Of a stretch of 64,000 nucleotides of DNA, positions 12,137-22,180 are shown piece after piece. The DNA is taken from contig CM023536.1 in the NCBI GenBank assembly GCA_013350335.1, positions 42,478,314 through 42,542,313 of the forward strand, given 5' to 3'. How positions within the stretch are numbered: the first letter of the stretch is position 1; every line of letters begins with the position of its first letter. The DNA is from Chimonanthus salicifolius (Eukaryota; Streptophyta; Magnoliopsida; Laurales; Calycanthaceae). Under the pieces are notes generated by a model that was given only the letters and a program-made list of their open reading frames with translations, was not told the DNA's origin and did not search any database. The translations under genes were made by a program, and so were the position numbers.

Positions 12137-14324
12137 TGTCTCTCTCAACGCTTTTTTTATGGTACTTTATTCCTCCAAGGGAACAATAATTTGGGAAGTG
12201 AGAAATTCCTTGATTTCAAGTTGTCATCAGTAAATATTAGAAGTGGTACCCAACAAATCTCTCACTCTAAATGGAGCAACATTCTTTCAAATGGACATAA
12301 AAAGGAAATAAAACATCCAAAGTAGGACTAATGAGGTAAATGGATTTGCTCAAAAAAATGCCATCATCCTTATATCTTCTTCCTCACTTGATACTCCACT
12401 TTAATTAAGATCATTAGCTCTAGAAACTGCTCATATCAAAGTCCAATTCATTATCCAGATTCCTCAAGATGTTTATCCTTTTCAATTGAAAAACCATTGT
12501 CTTCCATATTTAATTTAAACACGTTACCTCCACAATTTTATATAGCCCCCTCACCTTTCTGAAAAAGAAAATTCATATAGGCCCCTCTTCATAAATATTG
12601 TTAAGGGTAAAATTTCAACTTATTAATATAACGCCTTTTTCAAAAGAAACACATTTCAAAAGGTTATGAAATAAAACAAGAGATTATATAAACAAGATGA
12701 ATAATGAAAGAAGATTTCAACTTAGAAAGGTTAAAGTCAAGGAAAAAAAATCACAACAAAACAAAAAGATACGAAAGCATAATAAATAAATAAAACACCT
12801 GAACAAACAAAAATAAAGTAATTTTGAAGATTTGCAAAGTACTACTGCTATAAATGAGTGCCAACAAAACCGAAAGAAAATCTATGAATATAAAAAACAA
12901 ACAAAGCAACCAAGATCTAAGAGAAGTAAAATTAACTTTAAAATATAAGGATTAGATAAACATAAAATTAAAGGGTTGTTCAAGTCTTCCACATGCCTGA
13001 TGCCCAAAGAGCAGTGTGAAAGGAGGAGTTTCTAGCAGGCCTCCAAAATGGCCTCGAAGATTTGGTCTAAAGCAAACTGAAAGAAGCCAATCTTGACTTC
13101 ATGATGTATGGAGAATTGTTTGCGGGCATCGATCAGATGTTGATCGAATGATACACACCATTCATCACCCCGGCACTAATAACTCACTTCTGGGTTGGGT
13201 GGTCAGAAATTCAATAAAGACTTCACTTCCCTCGAAAGGAGGGAATGGGAGCTCGAGAAGGAAGAAGATCTGAAGATGGGGCACCAAAAGCAAGGGATAA
13301 GCTGGGAGATACGACAGGAAGAAGAAAGTAGCTAGGAGGGTGGGTAACAGGCTATGTTTCAACAAGAAGTAAGAGAGAGCCTCAGTCTTTGAGAAAATTC
13401 ATAAATAAAAATTTAAAAATGTAAGGAATACCAAAATAAATGAAAAGGTAAAATCACGTAAATATGAACTCCATAAAAGAATATAAGAAGTAATTATATG
13501 AAAATAAAACCTAATAATAACATAAACATCAAGTAAACCAAATGCAACAAACCTACCAGACTCGGCCTATCTAATTCCGAATAAATTTAAACTAAGAGTA
13601 GAGTTCCATGAGGCCTACTTTGACCAAACAACCATTTGGCTTGGCTGGGGCTAGGTATGTGTCAACCTAAACTAAAGGCCTAGCCTAGGTACTTCACCAG
13701 TGAGTCTCCCAAGAACAATGCTAGGGATCCACTAAAAACATACATCACCTATTGCAGCAGCAATGGGCCTCCCCTGTTATAGTTTAAAAATATGACACAT
13801 GGCATGTGTGTGGGGCCTAATTGCACCAACAAATGAAAAGGGAGTCTCCTGGATCAATTACTTACCAAAGTCAATCATATCTAAAGTCTCTGGCTATCAA
13901 GCCCTTGAAATATATGGTTTTAAACCAAGCAAAGACTTCCATGTTACTCATCCATCTCAAGGCTAGAAACTTCAAATGTGCTAGCTCTTGGTGTATAACA
14001 ACCATACAAGGATTCTCTTTCCATATAGTGAGGTTGGTTTGCACTAAATACATGTTTCGTCACAACTTTGTAGAAAACCATTAGGTATAAATATGTCAGA
14101 TACTTGTGACGATTGGTGAAATTGTATATGTCCTTAATATAAAAATGTTTTTATTTACTGATGCACAAAGAAAACATTGTCCATATGTAAGATCGTAATT
14201 ATTGATACGGGTCTTTTCCACATAAAAAGGGAATCCTTCGTTACAATAGAACTAAAAGTGATGTGGATGATTCAAAAATCAAAGTTAGTTGTTATTTTCA
14301 AACCCGATCAAGAGAGGCCTATCT

Positions 14325-14728
14325 TTTTTTTTTTCTTTTGAGCGGTAACAGAAAAGATTAAATTAAAAATCACCAGTTCAAAAAGATACAAAAGGCCCTG
14401 CGGATTAGGCCAAAATACTGAAAGAAAAGAAAAAGCAAAAAAATACAATAAAGCTCTCCCATAACAACAAAAAAGCTAATCTTCAAGAGTGTGAAAGAAG
14501 CCGCTAATTGACCCTTCGACCCCATTTTTGGCAAAGAAGTCCACCACTCTATTAGCTATCCTGCTGATGTGCGTGAAGGAGATTTCCCTACCCGAGACTA
14601 GTTCCTTAATCTCCCTTAGGTGGTAAATCTCTGTGGAGGACACTCTACTCCCTTTGCCCATTTAATGGCATTAGATGAATCACTTTCGATAACTAATTTA
14701 GATCCCCCAAGATCCGCTCCTATGTTAG
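14325..14728 (-). mobile_element. 5'-truncated LINE (RNase H) with target-site duplication
   Basis: The minus strand encodes the end of a plant LINE RNase H domain: LVIESDSSNAIKWAKG (about 14650-14700), then EISFTHISRIANRVVDFFAK (about 14525-14590). The poly(A) is the T-run at 14324-14334, followed by the cttttgagcggtaac terminal motif shared with other LINEs here. The insert is flanked by a 13-bp duplication, gagaggcctatct (14312-14324) and gagaagcctatct (14729-14741), with one mismatch. The truncation and duplication fit target-primed insertion. Confidence 0.8.
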
Positions 14729-15414
14729 GAGAAGCCTATCTAGCCACAATAAATAGTTTGGATTTGTCCGACACAAGTATATCACAGAGAATTGATATTA
14801 GGAACAGTATGAGGGGCATATACTAAGTGATCTAGTGCCTTTTCCGTGAATGGATAGATCAAACTACAAAACACTAGGGCAGGATTTCTGCTCCATCATA
14901 CTAACTCTAAGCAAGGCTTATAAAACAATCAGCCTAAATTATTGTACAGACTACTCAATTCACTGAATTCAAATACCTCCTAGGTTAATGTTCCTTCAAC
15001 ACCTGTTCATCATTGGATCTAATATTAAAGTAGAACAATTGATGCTCAAATCAAGGGTTAGAATCATTTGATGGGGCTATTTATTTATTTATTTTGATAG
15101 CTGGGCAGTCCACATGATATGTTATCATCATCATCTTGGTCATTCTAGAGAGTGAGATGGACCCTCTAAAATATCCTGTCAAAGAATTCCCCTAAATGGA
15201 TATATGGGAATGAGAACCATGGTATATTGATCTAATGCAGACCATTCATTTGATGTAACACACTCCAGAAGATTCAAGGGGAAGGCGCAACACAAACCCC
15301 TAAGTTTTGTCCGGAAAATAAAACAGTGGAGAAAAACCCACAGTTTTTCAGTAATTTTTTTTCTTTTTTGGTAAACTTCTCAGTATTTCTTCTTTAGAAC
15401 TGATATGACCGGAT

Positions 15415-15467
15415 GCATCTGACCCTAGAGCCGTTAAGGTAAGAATCATTATTTGGGCCAGCAGAAA
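15415..15467 (-). other. Candidate second exon of the chloroplast-protein gene
   Basis: After a TTGTAG acceptor the minus strand stays open in the phase left by the exon at 15726-15921. It reads VSAGPNNDSYLNGSRVR and continues about seven more residues to a stop near 15395. No standard GT donor was convincing, so either the small protein ends here (about 89 residues) or the true exon 2 lies elsewhere. This is inference from splice phase only. Confidence 0.25.
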
Positions 15468-15725
15468 CTACAATGCTCCCATAAATACAAATAACTCACT
15501 AAAGGAGCAAAGAGATTACGATTTAGAAAATAATCTGTTGTTGAAAGGCTGTAAGATCGTCAGCATTTTCCTAAAGTAGGGATTGCCATTCACTGAACTT
15601 CACCACCCACCCGTCAAAACCAGAGAAAAGAATTAAATGGGAAATAAATGAAACGACTAAAATTAGAAAAGTTCAAATTTCAGCAGAATACAAGGGGATT
15701 TTGAGGGAAAAAAGCATTTGGGTAC

Positions 15726-15914
15726 CTGAAGCTTTGACAGTGGGAGCCCAACGCCTCTTCTTGACTATAGATAAGGCTGGGGTCGATTTTGGGCGAATCT
15801 GAAGGGAAATCCCATGTGGGTTACTTCTCACAATGTAGGCTTTTGGGTTTAATTTGAATTTAGAAACAGAAACGATCGGCTGGGATAAAATTGGACTCGT
15901 TATCAGGCCTGCCA

Positions 15915-15921
<7 letters not shown>
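15726..15921 (-). CDS. First exon of a probable chloroplast-targeted protein
   Basis: An exon of 65 codons plus one base, from ATG at 15921 (or the next in-frame ATG at 15915) to an AG/GTACCC splice donor at 15726/15725. The peptide starts MEMAGLITSPILSQ, is rich in Ser, Lys and Arg with almost no acidic residues, and includes KKRRWAPTVKAS near the end. This is the composition of a chloroplast transit peptide running up to a VKAS-type cleavage site. The 5' leader contains a (GA)n run at about 15921-15948; a farther upstream in-frame ATG would place it in the protein as Glu-Arg repeats, so I prefer the start after it. The product family is not recognised. It is head-to-head with the F-box gene, about 790 bp between starts. 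Confidence 0.45.
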
Positions 15922-15952
<31 letters not shown>

Positions 15953-16712
15953 ACATTTATGTTTTCCTTACCTCTGACCGTTACTTTAGCCATACTAATG
16001 AATATAAATTACTACAGTCGGCATCTCCAGCCAAAACAACTGTGGAAACCCACGGCAGATGAATGCATGCAGCCAAATCCTACCCATCCAGAAAGTGGGC
16101 TCCACTGGTAATAGGGCTATAAATCAATCCTAACCATCCAATTCACAATATGATAATAAATGATCGAAATCCATCCAGCGGTGGTTTAGGATACTTGAGC
16201 ACTTAACTAATGCTGTAGTCCTGCTCAAATCGATTTGATTTCGGGCCACATTTGCAATGTTTTAATCCAACTGGTTAACTTAATTCGAAGAATAAGTGGT
16301 ACCCACTTGTAGATTATGTTGATCTGGATGTGTTTATGCATGGGAAAATGCAGCCAACTGTTTTCTTTTTAAACAACGGTGGGTATGGATTCAGGTCTTC
16401 TACTTGGGCCAATGCAGATGATAAACATGCACAAATCGACGGTCAGATTGGGAAGATGCTATGATTAATGTCGAACATTGGCATTTGCAATGGACGGTTA
16501 AGAATAGCACTGCAGCTACGTTTCATAAGGAGAAAGAAAGGCCCAAAAGATGGATGGTTAGGATCTTTCCTCATGCAAGTGCCAACACATGTTCATGCAC
16601 TCTGTTGCTCTCTTCTGCTTTAAAGGGCCAGCAGCCCTCACCAGCTCTTCTTCACTGTCACCATTCACCAGTCTTCAGCGAAGAAGCAGAGGTGCTGACA
16701 AAAGGAAAAGAA

Positions 16713-19700
16713 ATGGCAGCAGACAGAAGGAACGGAAAAGAGCTTTTGGCATTGGAGGCAGCAGAAGGGAGAAAGGACTACATAAGCACACTTCCAACAG
16801 AGCTACTCTCATCTATACTGTCTCTAATACCCATAAAGGAAGCTGTAAGAACTTCAATCCTGTCCAAGAAATGGATTGATATATGGACAGAGATGCCAGT
16901 TCTCAAACTGGACCCAAATTTTGGCAATGACCGTTACACAAACAGCCAAGGTGTTTATTATTTCAATGCAGATGATGAATTCTTCTCTGTTCTTGAATGG
17001 CTGAATAATGTGCAGAGGATCCTCTGTTCTCGCCGCAATCCCATCCCCAAATGCTACTTTTGGCATGACTTGTGCGATGCACCTATCCTTGTCAACCATA
17101 CGATCACCCAACTCATGGAGGTTGGGGTCCATGAGCTGAAACTGATGAATTCCAGCGACAAACGTTTTGCTCTCACTCCCTCTGTTTTCAAATCTCCATT
17201 CTTAAAGTTCTTGTCTGTAAGAGGCTGCAGGCTCAAGTTCCCTTGTTCTTTTAAGTTGGTGGAAACAAACCTCATCTCCATCACCTTCCAGCAAACTCTT
17301 CTCACAGATGACACAATATATCGTCTTGTCTCGGCCTGTAAATCTCTTGAGAACTTCGAGCTGAGGCACTGTAAAGGCTTGCAGAATGTAAAGATTTATG
17401 CGCCGAATCTTCGGTGTTTCATGATCACTTCCCATCTGCCGGTTTCAATTTGCTTGGAGTACGTCCCCCATCTAGAGGAAGTCTCCATCTTGTTTATCGC
17501 TCACCGGCGGAGCATGCCTTGGAGGAGTAGAAGGACAAGCTTCATGGCATTTTTATGGAGTCTGGTTGGGGTGGAGAATCTTTCAATGGAGCTCACTCCA
17601 AAGGCTGCACAGGTAGTGTTCTTTCATCTTAAACTATATCTAGTTATGTAGATTTTAAGTTGCTTTCTGTAGCTCACAGATCAGAAGCAGTTTCAATGTC
17701 TTCACAGTGGTACAGATTGTCCTTCACAGTATGGTAACACAGTAGATGGAACACCAATATTTCTATTTTAAACAACGCACACACATACTTCCCTTAAAAA
17801 AAAAAAAAAACCTACAAAATTTAGAAACATCACTTGTTTAATTAATGCTTCTTTTCTTCTTTTTTTGTTTTCAATTTAGTATTAAGATCTATCTTAATTA
17901 TTGATAGTGAAAAATTGGAAATTAGTACGCTCAATAAATACTACGAAAAGGGAGAAATAATAGATGCTAGAAAGGAAGTAAGATAAAATGCGTGAAATTC
18001 ACCATTTTGCCTGATCCTACCACGCACGTAGGGTGTGAAATACGGGTGAAAAAGAAAAGGACAAGAGCATCTATTTGTGATCGGTAAAGAGTTTCTAGTA
18101 ATTATTGATCTCAATAAATGAGTGACACGTAAAGCGTTCCTCCTCCCCCTTAAATGAGTTTTTCCTTTATTTGTTTCCCAATTTAGTATTATGATTTATC
18201 TTAATTAAAAATTGCGAGTGGAAAATTGAAAAGTAGTATGCCATTAATGTAACGTGAAGTGAGAAATAATAGATGCTAGAAATGGAGTGAGATAAAATAT
18301 ATGAAATGCAACATTTTACAAGATCTTACCATGCACGTAGGATGTGAAATAAACGCGCAAGATAGAAAACGACAAGAGCATCTATTTGTGATGGGTAAAG
18401 AGTTTCTAATAACCATTGATCCCAATAAATGCGCAAAACATAAAACGACAAGTGCATCTATTAAGGAAAATGTGCTGCACAGTAACCATTGGTTCCAAAT
18501 AGAACAAATAACCATCTCTTGTGCCAATCTAGTCAAACCAATGGAAATTTAGCTAGCAGCTTTCGCCAATCTGTATTCATGTTCAAAGTTAATAACAATG
18601 CAGTAAATTCCTTGTTCACACATCATTTGAGTAGGCTTGGTTAGTCCTTTTCGATTTGTCAAGTTCATTATTCAAATTGCTATAACGAACAACTTTGGTT
18701 TTCTAGGTCAATATGGGTTGTTGATTCAATTTACATGGGTTGCAAGTCCAATGCAAATAATTTATAGATAATTTCTTTTCAATTACAATATATTTCAAAT
18801 CCTAAATGGTAGTCTCAGTGATTATATTTTGACATAAAAAAGATTTATACATATGTGATATGAAGAGAAGTAGAATTCTCATTATTTCCAATAAAACCAA
18901 GCAAGTTCAATCCAATATGCATGCTAACTAGAGTGAATTAGTATCAGAGTATTGAGAGAAATGAAATATGAATTATTTGAATTAACTTGTTTATAACTCG
19001 ACGCTGTTCAGTACATACAAAGAAACTAGCCAAAAGGCACTCACATTTGAATGATTGACTTGAAGGGTTTATTAGAGGGAATTGCGTGGGAGAAGATTCA
19101 TATTCCTTTGCATAATCTGAAGCAGCTTAAGTTGGGAATCAGCCTTGCTAACATGAACCAGGTTTTGTTCTTGGCCTTCATGCTAAGAAATTCTGGTTAT
19201 TTGGAGGAAATCAAGATATGGGTTAGTCTCCTTGATATACAACTTTGCATTCTTTGATCAATTTCTTCTTTGTTATGTGTTTTTTGTTGTTAAATACACG
19301 AGTATAATTCATCCTTAAAATCAGTTTGAAAAGAGAGCTAACACTCTCCTTCAGTGTTGGGGATGGAAACACTCGGCTCTCTCGCTCTACATAGAGTTAG
19401 AGTAATAAACCCAACCCATCCCTTAGCACTGAAGACACTTGGCTCCCCCTCCACATGGGTTTAGAGTAATGAACACGAACCATTTCTGTGGTACTCTTGC
19501 TCTGATACCACGTTAAACACATTGAGGAGAACTCATCTTTGAAAATTGGCTTGAAAGGAGAGAATACCCATGTGCTTATAAATCTCAAGATCTAAAGATC
19601 CACGAACGATGTAGGACTTTTACTAACATATTCTTCATATTTTCTCCGATTCATACCAGGTAAAGAGAAGTGACATACTGGGATCTCCAAGCAAACTCGA

Positions 19701-19968
19701 CTATTGGGAAACACATGACTCGTTTCAGTGTTTAACCCATTATGTTAAGAACATTCAGATTGACGAGGTGAATCTTGATAATGAGTATGACATTGAATTT
19801 CTTAAGTACCTGATAATGAATACACCTGTTCTTGAGAGAATGAGTGTCAGCTACTATGGAAGTTGGAGATCTCGAGTATTTGTAGCAGAAGAGTTGCAGA
19901 AGCTAAGGATGGCTTCACCAAATGCCCATTTGGATATGAGTCAGTCTAGGAGGTGGAATATCGGATGA
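16713..19968 (+). CDS. F-box/LRR/FBD protein, three exons
   Basis: Predicted exons are 16713-17612, 19066-19221 and 19660-19968, all in phase 0, giving 454 residues, a normal length for plant F-box/FBD proteins. The F-box lies at about residues 22-60 (DYISTLPTELLSSILSLIP, then ILSKKW), the part expected to bind a SKP1-type adaptor of an SCF ubiquitin ligase. Leucine-rich repeats occupy the middle (FLSVRGCRL, ENFELRHCKGLQNVKI), and the last exon matches an FBD domain (NEYDIEFLKYLIMNTPVLERM). The start at 16713 follows aagaa and lies just ahead of the F-box; an open frame extends 84 codons upstream but looks like leader sequence. Donors are CAG/GTAGTG and TGG/GTTAGT; acceptors are TTGAAG/G and ACCAG/G. 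The exon 2 acceptor is the least certain. The substrate is unknown. Confidence 0.8.
17870..18470. repeat. Tandem duplication inside F-box intron 1 (unit about 306 bp)
   Basis: A unit beginning ttcaatttagtatta near 17870 recurs near 18177. Both copies contain agaaataatagatgctagaaa, a cacgtaggNtgtgaaat block, and a gacaagagcatctatttgtg block. The copies differ by scattered substitutions. The segment is wholly intronic. Confidence 0.75.
19340..19565 (-). mobile_element. LTR-retrotransposon leader fragment in F-box intron 2
   Basis: The plus strand contains gctctgataccacgtt (about 19500-19515). Its complement is a retrotransposon primer-binding site of the TGGTATCAGAGC type (initiator Met-tRNA). 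The surrounding 200 bp resembles an LTR edge, with two related actc-rich blocks carrying gtttagagtaatgaac-type text. It is antisense to the gene and confined to the intron. No coding part remains. Confidence 0.5.
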
Positions 19969-20954
19969 GTGCTGCTCCAAATGTTCATCTGAATTTGATG
20001 ATCTTATAGAAGGTTGAACCCTGACCCTTCTAAGATTGTTATGCTGAATTATCTTTATTAGATTTTACTTGGTTTGAGTCATTACATATTTGAAGACTGT
20101 TATGTCAAGACTACCATAAAGCCTTTTTGAAGTTTTAAGAATAATTTTTTTTTTTTTTTATCATTTTACATATAATGTAGGATTGGTATTTCTATTTTGC
20201 ACTCATTATATGGGACAATGTTGAATGGCATTTAGATTAAATTTAATATTTCTAATACAAAAATGAAAAATGTTGGAACTTAAATTTCACATAATCATTA
20301 GTAAAAGTAAATATTTTCAATTTCATGGTTAACTTTGATCTTTATCACTATTATTGTTGTTATAATCAAGCATTAAATAATTTGCTTTGAAGACAATAAA
20401 TTTACATTAAATCAAGTTTTAATCTATTTTTTTTAAAAAATTTTAACTACTTTAATTTTTTAAATATATAAAATGCCAACATTACTCCCTTCTTCTTAAG
20501 AAGAAAATATTATAAAATATAGGTAATTCAAGCGAGACAAAGTAAAAAGAAAGAAAAAAGATTGGTCTAATGATGCTAGGAAAAGGACCACACTAAGCTA
20601 ACATAGATAATTTCTAAGGTTGTTGTAACTTAATTTAAATTGTATAATATTTAGCAATGAGGTACGGGTTGAATGAGCTTATCAAATCAAAGAAACAGTT
20701 GTTGATGTACATATTTAAAAGAAATTAGTCCCATTAAATCTTGAAGAAGAGGAAAAACGATAAATAAGTGGGAAAAGCGAAGAGAGGGTGAAGAGAGAAT
20801 GAGGATGAGAATGAGAGGAGGATGAGCAATAAGAAAGAAATGGGTAGAAGTAAATGTAATATATTCCATAAGGAGAAACATGTTCCAAAATAGATTACAA
20901 CTTCTTGTATGATCAACACTTTGCACTCATGAAGTGGATAGAGAATGGAATTCA

Positions 20955-21215
20955 AGGCTGCATTTGGATGAAGGAGGTGTAAGAAGAAAAAGGTGTTACC
21001 GCTCATTACCCTTATTTGATAACTAAGACTGTATTTTGATGGTGGATTTTGGCAACTAAAGTCTAGGGGTAAAAGGTCAACTTTTTATCCCTCCCTTTCC
21101 ACTTTTGAAAACCCTTTCCAAGGGAGGGATACTCATGGTACCAAGAGTAACCCTTGGTCAAGAGTAACTCTGGATAACTCTTATAAAATTTACCCCTCAA
21201 CAAGCGCAGAACTGG
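20955..21215. mobile_element. Degenerate hAT-like MITE
   Basis: It begins ggctgcatttggatg, identical to the start of the element at 21488, and ends near a caacaagcgcag block that loosely complements it. There is no coding content, and ends and target duplication are not certain. Confidence 0.35.
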
Positions 21216-21426
21216 GTTAGGAAGACATGTTGTGGGCTTGAAAGTTGTAGGGAGATAATTGCTTTGACCCCTATGTGATAAGGCTGCGACAGAATGTCAT
21301 AAGTTACGCAAAAGATGAAGACTCATGCTTCAATGTGGCAAACTCGGAAGTCGAGTCTATAGGAGGAGGATTTGCCATAAAGGGACTCAACTTTTCCTTT
21401 CTTGCACCACCACCACCACCAACCCA

Positions 21427-21467
21427 CCCCCCCCCCCCCCCACCCCCCCCCCCCCCCCCCCCCCCCC
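21427..21467. repeat. Poly-C tract (15 C, A, 25 C)
   Basis: Fifteen C (21427-21441), one A, then twenty-five C (21443-21467), preceded by an (ACC)n run. Reading frames over it are poly-Pro or poly-His artefacts. Confidence 0.95.
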
Positions 21468-21487
21468 ACACATCATCTTAGAGATGT

Positions 21488-21665
21488 TGGCTGCATTTGG
21501 ATGGGGGATAAAAGGGGTAATGGGGGTTTATTTAATAATGGAGGGGTAACTCTCCTCCCACTTCTAAAAACTCTTTCTTATCAAGAGGTATATGAGGGGT
21601 AATCTTTGATTAGGGATAACTCCAAATAACCCTTGCAAAAATTACCCATCATCCGAGCGCAACCG
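21488..21665. mobile_element. hAT-like MITE, about 175 bp
   Basis: The ends are imperfect inverted repeats: ggctgcatttggatg at 21488 and catccgagcgcaacc near 21650-21664. The interior is non-coding. The terminal form GGCTGCNTTTGGATG is common in plant hAT MITEs. An 8-bp target duplication was not evident. Confidence 0.45.
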
Positions 21666-22180
21666 TTATACATGAAGTGTGAGAATCTGGGTTCTGATAT
21701 TGAGTTGGATGTAGCTTTGTCATTTCTTTAAGAGGAGGGTACAACCTTCATTGTGGGGCCCCACTGTGCTAAATTACTCTGGATACGATTATATACAACC
21801 AATATATTTAATTTAAAGTAAAATGGATATATGAGATGGAGTTCTTTATCAATTACCAATTTATTTACTTAAATTAAAATGATAATTTAATTTAAGAAAA
21901 AGTGCTAATTTAAAAAAAAAAAAAGAGGAGGAAAGTCCACTTATAGATTACCCGGACTCTATAGCACATCATAAGACCTTTTTTAGTCCAATTGGAGGGC
22001 GGGACTGTCCCTACTGTGAATCACTGCTTTGAGTAGAGGAGGGCGGGACAGTCTCTCTCAAGTTTCAACTATTAACCCTCACCTCTCAATACCTTCCACT
22101 GAATTTCTCAAGTTTCAATATCGTCTGCTGGATTTGCTTGCAGGAATAGAGGCAAATTCCATCTAAACCCCAGAACAAGA

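Noticed and set aside
11809..12233. Open frames with poly-Gly or poly-Pro over the G homopolymer
   Set aside because: They arise only from the 41-G run.
16461..16712. In-frame upstream extension of the F-box gene (84 codons)
   Set aside because: Composition is leader-like and the F-box begins soon after the better-placed ATG at 16713.
21275..21602. Three overlapping frames rich in Pro and His
   Set aside because: Artefacts of the poly-C and (ACC)n tracts.
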